Below, one piece after another: positions 55,028 through 64,000 of a stretch of DNA of 64,000 bases. The translations under genes were made by a program, and so were the position numbers. A model generated the notes under the pieces. It saw only the letters and a program-made list of their open reading frames with translations. It was not told the DNA's origin and did not search any database. Position 1 is the stretch's first letter; each line of letters opens with the position of its first letter. The stretch is from Paralithodes platypus (taxonomy: Eukaryota > Arthropoda > Malacostraca > Decapoda > Lithodidae), in assembly GCA_032716605.1 (NCBI GenBank), contig CM064492.1:50359272-50423271 (forward strand), read 5' to 3'.

Positions 55028-55300
55028 CCATCATCAACTCTGCGTAAGCAGAGTTTGGTATCGCCCCCCCCCCCCCTTTATAGTGGGTACCACCGGAAAA
55101 AATTGTCTGTCGTCGTCGTTGTTGTCGTCCGTCTGTCCCGAAACTCCTCCTAGACCGTTGGACGGATTTTCACCAAATTTCACACGAACATATGTTGCGT
55201 GAATGCGAACGTCAGTCAAAAAAGATTTTTTGAATGTATGCAATAGTTATGATTTTAGGCCCAAAATATGGTTTTACCCCCCCCCCCCCTCTCACACACA
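55028..55300 (-). repeat. Unit U, copy 3, inverted
   Basis: Begins with AACTCTGCGTAAGCAGAGTT and runs in reverse order to a C run. Confidence 0.82.
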
Positions 55301-55374
55301 CACCCAGCAATTAATGCGTTCTGGGGGCGAAAACATCTCGCTGCGCATTTGCTAGGTTAAGTTAGTTTAATTGG

Positions 55375-55600
55375 CATTAGAAGTGATGGTAGTAATAGTG
55401 GGATTGATGGTGATAGTAGTGATGATGGTGATAATAGTAGTGATGATGGTTGTAGGTGTATTGATGATGATGACAGTAGTAGATATGATGGTGACAGTAT
55501 TATATATGATGGTGACTACTTTTAGTAGTGATGATGGTCATAATAGTAGTGATGATGGTGATAAGTAATGATAATAGTTGTAGTGATAATAATGGTCTGG
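55375..55600. repeat. (GAT/AGT)n-rich array, inverted
   Basis: Reverse complement type of the ATC arrays. Confidence 0.92.
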
Positions 55601-55868
55601 GGGGGGGGGGGGTAAAACCATATTTTGGACCTAAAATCATAACTATTGCATAAATTCAAAAAATCTTTTTTGACTGACGTTCGCATTCACGCAAAAAATG
55701 TTTGTGTGAAATTTGGTGAAAATCCGTCCAACGGTCTAGGAGGAGTTTCGAGACAGACGGACGACGACGACAACAACAACGACAGATTTTTTTTTCCGGT
55801 GGTACCCACTATATGGGGGAGTGGGGGGGGGGGGGGGGCGATACCAAACTCTGCTTACGCAGAGTTGA
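55600..55868 (+). repeat. Unit U, copy 4
   Basis: Same blocks; contains a G homopolymer (55823-55838). Confidence 0.82.
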
Positions 55869-55869
55869 T

Positions 55870-56265
55870 AAAGAAAATTGAGAAATGTAGAAATCCGAGC
55901 CAAGTTTTGGCAAAAGTTGGCTCGGATTTGGCCATTTTTCGGAGATGAAATAGGGCAAAATTGGAAAAACAAGTTGGCTCGGATTTGACCCTTATTCAGA
56001 TTAAGAAAACCCACATATGTGAAAACCCGAGCCAACTTTTGTCAAAAGTTGGCTCGGATTTCACGGATTTCTCGGGGTGGAGTGTGTAATAGTCTTATAA
56101 AAATAGGCCTAGTCAACTATGAGGAGACATTAGCCTAACCTAACAACCTTACCTAACCTAACCTAGTATAATGGATATTATACACCCCCGCTGGTTGGGT
56201 AAAAGTGCAAACGGTAGATATCCGAGCCAACTTTTGTCAAAAGTTGGCACGGATTTCACGGGGTG
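55870..56265. repeat. TTGGCTCGGATTT palindrome cluster, copy 2
   Basis: Direct duplicate of 52448-52660 plus an extra palindrome at 56218-56258. CCTAACCTAACC-type telomere-like runs follow at 56130-56165. Confidence 0.82.
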
Positions 56266-56640
56266 GAGTGGGTAATAACCTTATAAAAATAGTCAACTTT
56301 GAGGAGACATTAGCCTAACCTAACCTATCCTAGTATTGTGCCGCCCCCACACCCCCGCTGGTTGGGTAAAAGTGCTAACGTGATCTATTGAAATCGTCGT
56401 CTATTTATAACAATTGTGAGTGAATAACCTTCAAGGGCAAACAGCTTGGCCGTGGAATCTACGATGGGTTGAAATGGTGCCCTGGCCAAATCCGAGGCAA
56501 CCTGTTGACATGTTTTTGTGTTTTGACTCTTAAATATTGGAAAATAGCCAATCTTTGGCAAAAGTGGCTGTGATGTTCACATGTTGGGTGCTTTGCTAGT
56601 CATCTATATTGAAATTGTCGAGTTATTTCCTTACTAGGCT
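56266..56640. repeat. Partial duplicate of 56080-56200, then unassigned
   Basis: AAAATAGTCAACTTTGAGGAG, AGCCTAACCTAACCTA and CACCCCCGCTGGTTGGGTAA repeat the preceding segment. No gene. Confidence 0.7.
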
Positions 56641-56778
56641 ACCCAAAATCTTTCCCCCACCCAAAGCCCCACATTCCCACTCTCCCCTACATTGTTGGGG
56701 TATCGGAATTACAATTAACAATGCAATGCTAATAAATAGTGCTTTCCTTACTTTCTAACAATATAATACGCACTTACA

Positions 56779-57519
56779 TTCAACACATGCTGCCGCCATG
56801 ATGATGCTATTTGTCAGTGTCAGGTGCACAAGGACAGGTGTTGACTGTGGGAGGGTGATGGAAGTGAATGAGGGTATGTCCCTAGATAATGGCCGAAATT
56901 GCCCTTTTTGACAGGGAAATGTCCCTGTAATCCAAGCCTTAAGGGTTTATTTACTGTTAGGTATTGAAGAAAGATCGCCATACTCGCGAAATACCGCCAA
57001 AAATATCCCTAAATGTGAGGTAAAGTGACCTAAATGGGTTTTTTTTTAAACCGAGTCACATAGTCACAGACGAAGTGCATTGTGGGTAAAAGTGAAAATA
57101 TATATTTTGCACACAAAAAAGTGGATATCCAAAAAAGTAAGATTATAGAGAAATAAGAAAGTAATACATGCACACAGTATGTCAAGAAATGGGTGTCATA
57201 TGGAAGTGGAAATTGTAAAAGAAATTAATAATTTGCCGGGAAAATAAAATGTACTGCCGAAGCTCCACTCTGATTGGCTAATGAACATCAGGGAACATCT
57301 GGGAGGAGCCTAGAATGTAAACAAAGTGTCCTGGACTCAGTGACTGGCTGGTCAAAAATAACTCTGAAATTGTTATAGGAGAGTGACAATCAAATTGACA
57401 AAATAAGAGAAGTAGCACTTATCCGCGCATCTGTAAGGTCCCTTGAATAAGGTAAGATCAACAAAAAATAATTACCGTAGATAAGACAGGAATCCCGTAA
57501 TCGAGGAGTTGTAGTTCTG
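56779..57519. other. No gene seen; unassigned
   Basis: No coding similarity or repeat family recognised. Confidence 0.45.
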
Positions 57520-57800
57520 TAGTTAACCCAATCGAACTTGTCCAAGGTCTTATTGTAGAGAAGCTATATTGTAATCATATAATATTCGGTAAAGAAATAT
57601 ATAATTGAAGTTAACCCATACGCTGCTGTCAGTGAAATTTGGTGGTAGTGCCCCTAGATTTTTTGATAAAAAGATGAACATTGAACTTGTCCTTAGTCTT
57701 TCAGTAGTGAAGCTATGCTATAAGTTTTATCAAAATCAGTGAAGAAATAAAGCCGCTAGAGCGATGACAAGGAAAGTTAACGCATGGATGGACGGACCGA
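57520..57800. repeat. Tandem repeat S, copy 2
   Basis: GTCCAAGGTCTTATTGTAG, GTTAACCCATACGCTGCTG, AGTAGTGAAGCTATGC and GGATGGACGGACC match 51900-52200. Confidence 0.78.
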
Positions 57801-58940
57801 GGATATAGCCCATCATAATACATCCCGTCGATGACAGCCGTATAAAAACGGTTCCCAAAGTGGAATAAGAGAAGGGGTGGCGTTCCCTAATTAATATCGA
57901 GAACTACCAGTCTTAATATTGCTCAGTTGCGGTCAAGCCGTGAAAAGCCGTGTGAAAACTACTCATTTCGTCTCGTCATTGCCAGAGACCAGATAGTGAC
58001 GAGATCTTGGTGTCTACGCACAAATCAAGTACCGTACCGGTACATTCTGACACATACCGGTACTGTATTTATATTCCTTTCTTTACATTTAGAACGAATT
58101 AAAAAGGTGTAAAATCATGAAAACACCCACTCAAGGAAGAACAAAATATATATGTCCCCCAACTTTCGCGGGTTAATGTAGGCCTATAGGCCTATTATAT
58201 TTCCCGGTAAAATTCTAGCATTGACTTCATACCGGTACCGGTTTTAGCATTAATTATTGTATAATTACTGATACGGTACCGTACCGAGTTTTCTTTCAAA
58301 TTTTGTGTTTTGTTTTATGAAGAATTGGTTCAATTTAGTTTCTTTTATCAGCCTAACCTAACTTAACATACCGGTAGTAGCCTATACGTTTAAAACAAAA
58401 ATGCTCCGATATAGGCCTAGCCTATAACATCAGAAACCATGAAATAAGGAATTAAACAGTTAATCGGACATAATTTTAACCCCTGAACTGCTCGAACCTG
58501 TGTATAATAATAGGTCAAATTGGGGGTAGGTGGGGTATAAAGGGGGCGGAGTAGTGGAGGATGTGGTATTTCCTATGTGTCACCCAATTTTGAGAAATTT
58601 CCCAGCACTGGCACGGTATTTGAAGGGTTATTTTTACACACTTAAATACCGTGCTTCCGAAAGGACCGTCCCAGTACCTGGGTTAATACCCAAATCGAGT
58701 TGGAGCCCCCTGCTAGAATTATACCGATTAAACTGCTCTTCCACCAGTGCACTGACTTCGAAGCATTTTTGACCACACACCAATATAGGCTAGGCTAGGC
58801 CTATTAGCCTAACTTAACCCTCCGAGTCCTACCTAACCAAACCTTAGTAGGTTAGGTAAATAAATAGGTTTGAGGTCATAAACACATAAAAGATAGGATC
58901 GAATGGAGTCCCAGCCCCAGGTTGTAATAAAATCATAACA
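57801..58940. other. No gene; TACCGGTA/TAGGCCTA-rich sequence
   Basis: Contains clustered TACCG(G)TA motifs at 58029-58042, 58056-58066, 58231-58240 and 58270-58290, and TAGGCCTA or TAGGCTA near 58182-58195, 58410 and 58785-58810. No coding similarity. Confidence 0.6.
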
Positions 58941-59042
58941 GTCAATATTTACGAGTCACACCACAGCTGGGATCTCATTTTTAACGGTAGTTTTGGGTTC
59001 CTATCATTCTATGCTTCATTGCTATATCCTTTTTACCACCGG

Positions 59043-59081
<39 letters not shown>

Positions 59082-59349
59082 CATTAGGGCCAAATAACCT
59101 AACCTAACCTAACCTAATAGCCCCCAAATACATTTAGGTTAGGTTAGGTTAGGTTAGGTTTTTAGGTTAGGTTAATACTAAAAAAAAAAAAAAAAATAGG
59201 CCTAAAAAATAAAAAATAAATATATATATAGGCCTATATATATTTTCCGGTGGATACAAAGTATATAGCAATGAAGCATAGAATGATAGGAACCCAAAAC
59301 TACCCTTAGAAATGAGGTTCCAGATGTGGTGTGACTCGTAAATATTGAC
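58941..59349. mobile_element. Foldback element carrying telomere-like repeats
   Basis: Arms 58941-59053 and 59234-59349 are inverted over about 115 bp (GTCAATATTTACGAGTCACA, TTTTGGGTTCCTATCATTCT, ATGCTTCATTGCTATAT). The centre holds 35 T (59046-59080), about 4.5 units of AACCT (59097-59118), and about eight units of TTAGG/AGGTT (59134-59173). Confidence 0.85.
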
Positions 59350-59640
59350 CATAATAACAAATAAATAGGCCTAGGCCTAAAATAAATACCCGGTAGCCTA
59401 GGCCTAGGCTAAATACATAAAATCGGCAAAAATACAATACAAAATATAGGCCTAGGCATAGGCCTATTATTATAGGCTAGGCCTAAATACTTTATTTCAG
59501 TTTTAGGCCTATAGCCTAGTCTTCAGTGTAGGCCTAGTAGGTTCACCGACAAATTTATGTTGCCTAGCAGCCTAGCCTAGGCCTAGGCCCTATTTCAATA
59601 GGAAAATCCTGAGTAGCCTAGGCTAAGCCTAACCTTCATT
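59350..59640. repeat. TAGGCCTA-dense stretch
   Basis: AT-rich sequence densely studded with TAGGCCTA, TAGCCTA and TAGGCTA, often overlapping (for example 59367-59385, 59395-59410, 59447-59485). Confidence 0.85.
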
Positions 59641-60825
59641 CATTTCACTCCTGCAGGCCTGTATCTAGAAACCTGCAGATCCTACGACACTCAATCCCTC
59701 ACCTAGAAAGCGGTACGGCATTTAGGATCGGAGTAACCCTATAGACAGAGTAGCCTAATACAGAGGCGGAAACCCCCGATGAATATTAAAACAATGGGAA
59801 GATGTAAACGATGCTGGGAAGGCTGTAGGCTACTTACCTCAGGGATTTCTTCACTCATAAACGCTTCCCACCGTATTTATCCACATCTGCCAACGAAAAG
59901 AGTCTTATAGGCGAAGTTGAGTACATCCTGGGATATGAAGACGGTGTATTTACGCCGTTATACCGTTTTATAAAGGCGAAAGCAACACAACCGCACACAC
60001 AAGTAAACACTCGCCAATGCTCTTGTTTCCAGGTCGGGTAATTGATTCTTCTATATCTTTTTGCGCTTATAGGCCTATCTTATAATCTTAAATAATTCAT
60101 CCTGAAAATATTATTAGTGTTAATATTGTTTAAATATTTACTACAAGCCTGGTTATAATATATTCTTGGATTGTGTTTATTACATAAGTCGGAATTACGT
60201 AAGGACAACAACAATACTGCCAAACCCAAGAAGCTTGACACCCTTCGTTTTCTTCTCTTATCCATCCATTCTATATATATAAGTGATATATTTCAATCAC
60301 ACCTAATGTACGCATTAGATTCAGTCATTTATAAATAAATTAATAGTTAATAATATAATAGATTAATACAGTTTGGGTTGCATGAGTGATATTTGAGTCC
60401 TGATGATAATGGGCCAGCGAGATGGTAACTGTGATAAGTGAATAAGAGAAAACGGAAGTAAATGGGGATATTAGGATAAACTAGTCTATTATGCTAAAAC
60501 TATTACACAAGCACATGTAGCCTACAATTGCATGCTCATACTTAGTTACTTACACTAAAAAATCCACGTCGTTTCAGCAACAACGTTCCCATGAATGCTG
60601 GGGCTTGCAAAGGCTAACAATTGCAGCATGCTTTTAAATTTAAACGAGACTGTTAGTGAGGTCCTGTGGCTAGCTTTCAGTGATGAAGCTCATGGAGTGC
60701 ACTGAAAAAGCTCTTTCCCCGCGGTGTTCCGTCTCACTCAGCCGCTACTGAGGACCTGCGATGTAAATTTCTATGGCTCAGCAGCATTCCAGGGTAAATT
60801 TGATTGCTTGCCCCACCTTTCCTAG
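59641..60825. other. No gene seen; unassigned
   Basis: Unique-looking sequence with no coding similarity recognised. Confidence 0.45.
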
Positions 60826-61195
60826 ATTCAAAATTATTGGTAAATAATTTAACTGGCATGAATCTAAGTACTTCTTCTTTAATCGAGTTGTCAATCTGTG
60901 GAATGGGCTTCCCCGAGCTGTTATAGACTGCAACACCGTTGATTCTTTTAAAGTTCGCCTAGACAAGCACCTTGCCCGAAACCCACGGATGACTGCATTA
61001 ATTTTGTAAAAGAATACATTATTTCCTTAGTACTGCATTGTTATTTTATTAACCTAATTGAATTAACACGTTATCATATCCTCTCTAAGAAACTGTTGGG
61101 CGCCTAAAACAGCAGTAACTTGGAGAGCAAGTAACCTCGAGGGGTCGCAAGCCCTGTTGTTGCTCGATTTCCTTTGCACTCCTTTGATTCAGACA
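60826..61195 (+). mobile_element. CR1-like 3' fragment, copy 4
   Basis: Matches the last roughly 370 bp of the family: TCTTCTTTAATCGAGTTGTC, GGAATGGGCTTCCCCGAGC, TTATAGACTGCAACACCG, GTTCGCCTAGACAAGCACC, ending CTTTGCACTCCTTTG. The RT C-terminal residues VVNLWNGLPRAVID-type are still readable. Confidence 0.85.
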
Positions 61196-61273
61196 CTAAA
61201 AAGGGTTGCCACTTCCATCCGACAGGTTTTGGTACACTGATGCCATAGTCTCTTTAGCCCACTCACGAACATT

Positions 61274-61486
61274 AACCCTTTGAGTGACGTGGGTTATTAT
61301 TGTATTCTAGCTAGATGTAGACGATATTATGCCGCTTAGGAAGGATCTGTGGTAGTTAAAAGGAGGATTAATTGAGATAGTTTGAAGCCTTATTATTGCT
61401 AGAGGTCCTTCATAAGCTGAATAAAATCGTCCAATCGTTCAATCTGATAAAAGGGACGTCCCTGGTACTGAATGGGTTAATGGACT
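61274..61486. mobile_element. TTAA foldback MITE, family P1
   Basis: TTAACCCTTTGAGTGACGTG to GGACGTCCCTGGTACTGAAT-GGGTTAA, with paired TAGACGATATTATGCCGC and AAAATCGTCCAATC arms. Confidence 0.82.
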
Positions 61487-64000
61487 TCAGGTATCTCGAA
61501 TTATGGAAGTATGTCTCTGGAAACGAATATATTATTATAATTTTCTAACCATCAACTATAAAATTGTGAAAATAAACACCATGTGAGGAAGAGCACTTTA
61601 TTGACAACGTTTCGCATATAGCTTCTGTTATGCCCTGATTGTATTCAGGATTAACGATTGCGTAGGTGAGTTCTGCAAGACTGGAATATCTGGTTTCATA
61701 TACATACAGGCGAGGAATCAATAGAACACATAAATAGAATCTTGGAATGTGGTTTGTAAGACAGCTTTATTTAACTAACACACTCGCGGGATAGAAAAAG
61801 AATCAATTCACTTTGGAGAACATGGGTAGGAGTAATAAGTTCAGTAGGAATAACTTGGTCTTTCAATTCTCCGAGCACAATCGTGGATCTGGAGGGAGTG
61901 TGCACTGGCACTTCCGAAACTCAGGTATTATTCTTCTGATACGGACAAGATATGAAGTGAGAAGAAAGTCACTCGAGGGGGGCACTGATTTATGTCTCAC
62001 AGCATCTGGTACGGTTCGTTGGTTATGCCTAAGGCTTAGTTATTTTATTTAGATGTTGGCTAACGTCAAGTTTCAACTTCACAAGATCTGTTAGAGTAAA
62101 TAGACAATTAGGATTGTATACTTTTCAACTGTTAATGCATGCATGGGAAATCGTCACTGAGATTAATTCACTTTACGACCTATCCCTTAAGCTTTGGGAT
62201 CGCAGAATATCTATACCATAACATCCAATTAGGGAAAGACTCGTGTCGTGGCTGAGGGTAAATATTGTCGCAGTAATTATCTCGTAATACGTTTACTGGT
62301 GCGAAATCTCTGGCAAGAAACAGGGAACTCTAGGGATCGAACTTGAAACACTCTTCATGGTTAGCAAATAACTTCAAGTGAGTATAGGCAAATACAACGG
62401 TCTGATGGTACAGTATCTCCGCACTGATAAAATTATAATAAATAGTGCACTGTTGGGTTATCTTCTTTTCCTCTTGATCTGATGTCGTCTGGGACTTCTT
62501 GGCTGCTCCGGGGGCCGTCCAGGTGGTCCAGTTGTGTGGTGAAGTTTACAGATGGGCCATCAACCGTTGATGAAGTTCTGTTAAGGTACTCTCGGGTCTA
62601 GGATTTTAAATGTTATGCTTCTGGCTGAGGCCAGATGAGCATCCCATCGAACAAACGTAAGGAGAGTCTACTCAAGGACTCTGCTTAACTGTCTCTAATC
62701 CATATGAGAGGTTCAAGGAACTCAAGTGGTTTTACCCTTTGTGTCACACACTCTGCGGGGTGCCACAGATGGAGTGTGCCAAGGATCTATTCTTGCTAAG
62801 CGCTCCGAAGAGTGTCTTGCATAGACCCTTCTAACACAGCAGATCTTTCTACCCTAGATCTCTGTGAGTTAAGTACAAGTTAGATGTCTAAAATAATATA
62901 GTATTAAAAGGTAGGGATGCCTACGCCTTTCAATAGTTCTATTAGGTTAGATGAGACACTAGTAACAATAACTATATTAACTTCTGGGTTGCCAGAAATA
63001 ATCAGTTATGAATATCTAGTTCTTATTGCACTCTATATAAATGGTTATGAAACTCAAGTGGCAGAGGTGATACCAACAATGAGTCCTTAATCACTTATGT
63101 GTGGTAGATATATGTATTAATCACAGGTCTCTATATTAACCGGCGGGTTTCCACGATTAATAAAGATCCAGAAGAAGAATATATCAATGTCACTGATGTT
63201 ATCACAGACTTCGGGGTGCCGGTCGTCTATCAGCAATCTTGAGTGGTGAGTAGAAACAGTCTTCAATCAGAGCGGGATGCCGCTCGTCAAAAAGCGATAT
63301 TTGCACTACCGCCGCTCTCCTCCTCTCGGGGTTTATATAGCAGGGTGGCCCGGTGTTGCCGGGGCCGGGGGCTGATGATTTTTGTCATTGCTGGGTTGCT
63401 TGGTCCTGGGCAGGGAAAACTTTGTCTGCTAGGGGTAGCCCCACAGGGGGCTTACTTCAGAGGGCGTAGAGGAGGCGGATGCATAACTTCCGGGGCTGGA
63501 GCTAACAGGCTCTTCAAGTTCGCAAGATGGTGGAGGATGCTGGAGGCGGGTGTTGCTTTGGCTGGGGGTGGCCCCTCATATTCAGGGGGGGGGGGACGGC
63601 TGTGCAGGGGCTGTGGAGTCATTGTCTGGTAATTTGGCCCCCTCGTTCCCAATGCTCTGGATTAGATAACAGCGTTAGTTCACACACCAGACATATGAGA
63701 TAAAATAATAGCAAGTGTGGCAAGAGGCCCCTGTCGGGTTTTTTTGTTGTTCACGGAGATGGGGGCGGAGCATCTCGCCCAGAAGGGTCAGCTGGCTAAT
63801 TGCCTGACTTTTTATAAGTAGTTACTTTTAAGGTAGGAAAAGGAGAGGGGAAAAAGGAAGTGAACAGTTCTCTCGTACCTGTAGGCCTTGGCGATATGAA
63901 ATGACAAGTCCTGTAATATCTCAGATGTGCCTGTACGTGTATACAGGTGGTTGCTAACCACGGGTGTCCTAGTGGTCCCATATGTCGGGGTCGAGGAGGG
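61487..64000. other. No supported gene in the last 2.5 kb
   Basis: Sequence is less AT-rich and not obviously repetitive. Frames at 61813-62052 (79 codons) and 63243-63632 (129 codons, Gly/Arg-rich, over a G-rich tract) have no recognisable domain. This could be an LTR or untranslated part of an unrecognised element, but I see no positive evidence. Confidence 0.4.

Larger units (their letters stand above)
52286..56778. mobile_element. 4.5-kb composite with long inverted ends
   Basis: The left block 52286-52413 (GTATTATATTGTTAGAGAGT, TGTTAATTGTAATTCCGATA, CCCCAACAATGTAG) is the inverse of 56652-56778. Inside are tandem units of about 1.04 kb (starts at 52662, 53715 and 54741), each with a GTGCCGTTTTGCCCAAAATC hairpin, an (ATC)n array, a CTAGCAAATGC block, a G run and unit U. 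The last part is inverted and truncated. No transposase recognised. Confidence 0.75.

Noticed and set aside
52554..55202. Long frames with Ile/Thr/His or Asp/Ser repeats and a recurring RIHxTxVRVKFGENPSNGL segment
   Set aside because: The low-complexity parts are ATC arrays. The recurring segment is unit U, a repeat whose frame is opened by chance and is broken in some copies.
61550..61640. Second Penelope-like terminal region (ACAACGTTTCGCATATAGC)
   Set aside because: Only a short resemblance; no RT, endonuclease or hammerhead motif nearby.
63243..63632. 129-codon frame near the right edge
   Set aside because: Gly/Arg/Cys-rich translation of a G-rich tract with an equally open opposite strand; no support.

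Overview
This is eukaryotic, repeat-saturated DNA with no recognisable host protein-coding gene. Everything with convincing coding similarity is transposon-derived: CR1-like and other non-LTR retrotransposons, a Penelope-like element, and an IS630/Tc1/mariner-type transposase. Arrays of the arthropod telomere pentamer (TTAGG/CCTAA) near 59.1 kb, very long dinucleotide microsatellites, and the kinds of element present suggest an arthropod, most likely a decapod crustacean. That assignment is inference.

Layout. 0-10 kb: microsatellites, TTAA-flanked foldback MITEs, a CR1-like copy (1763-5152) split by a second non-LTR element in opposite orientation (2173-4200), and another non-LTR copy (8229-10018) split by a 480-bp TTAA element. 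10-15 kb: AT-rich DNA, a 1.15-kb element made of two long inverted arms, and several MITEs. 15.8-17.7 kb: a decayed Penelope-like element with a hammerhead-ribozyme-like core. 20-20.8 kb: an RTE-like reverse transcriptase relic. 21-30 kb: a long (AG)n tract, MITEs, and 16-bp and G-rich minisatellites. 30.2-36.3 kb: a four-level nest of a TTAA MITE holding a 5.8-kb TA-flanked DNA transposon, which holds a CR1-like copy and a transposase gene that is itself split by a 530-bp TA-flanked MITE. 38.5-41.5 kb: a non-LTR element split by a 1.3-kb inverted-repeat insertion. 42-47 kb: (CT)n, another MITE nest and a tRNA-derived SINE. 47.4-49.8 kb: a G-rich minisatellite split by nested elements. 49.9-51.4 kb: a third CR1-like copy. 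52.3-56.8 kb: a composite with inverted ends and about 1.04-kb tandem units rich in ATC repeats. 57-64 kb: mostly unassigned sequence, a foldback carrying telomere-like repeats, and a CR1 3' fragment.

The most interesting observation comes from comparing paralogous repeats inside the window. Many copies differ by exact 5- or 6-bp insertions at TA dinucleotides: TA becomes TA-CCG(G)-TA, TA-GCC/GGCC-TA or TA-CTG-TA. This is what Tc1/mariner-type excision footprints look like. Two intact TA-flanked MITEs with CAGT...ACTG ends (35098-35627 and 37124-37336) are plausible sources for the CTG/CAG class. The CCGG and GGCC classes have no visible donor here. The GGCC class seems to pile up on itself in the region around 59.4 kb.

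The elements sort by target. TTAA is used by several MITE families (piggyBac-like logic, CCC...GGG ends). TA is used by the transposase-bearing element and the CAGT MITEs. Non-LTR elements inserted by target-primed reverse transcription; one copy has a clear 10-bp duplication. Nesting order gives relative ages without any external data.
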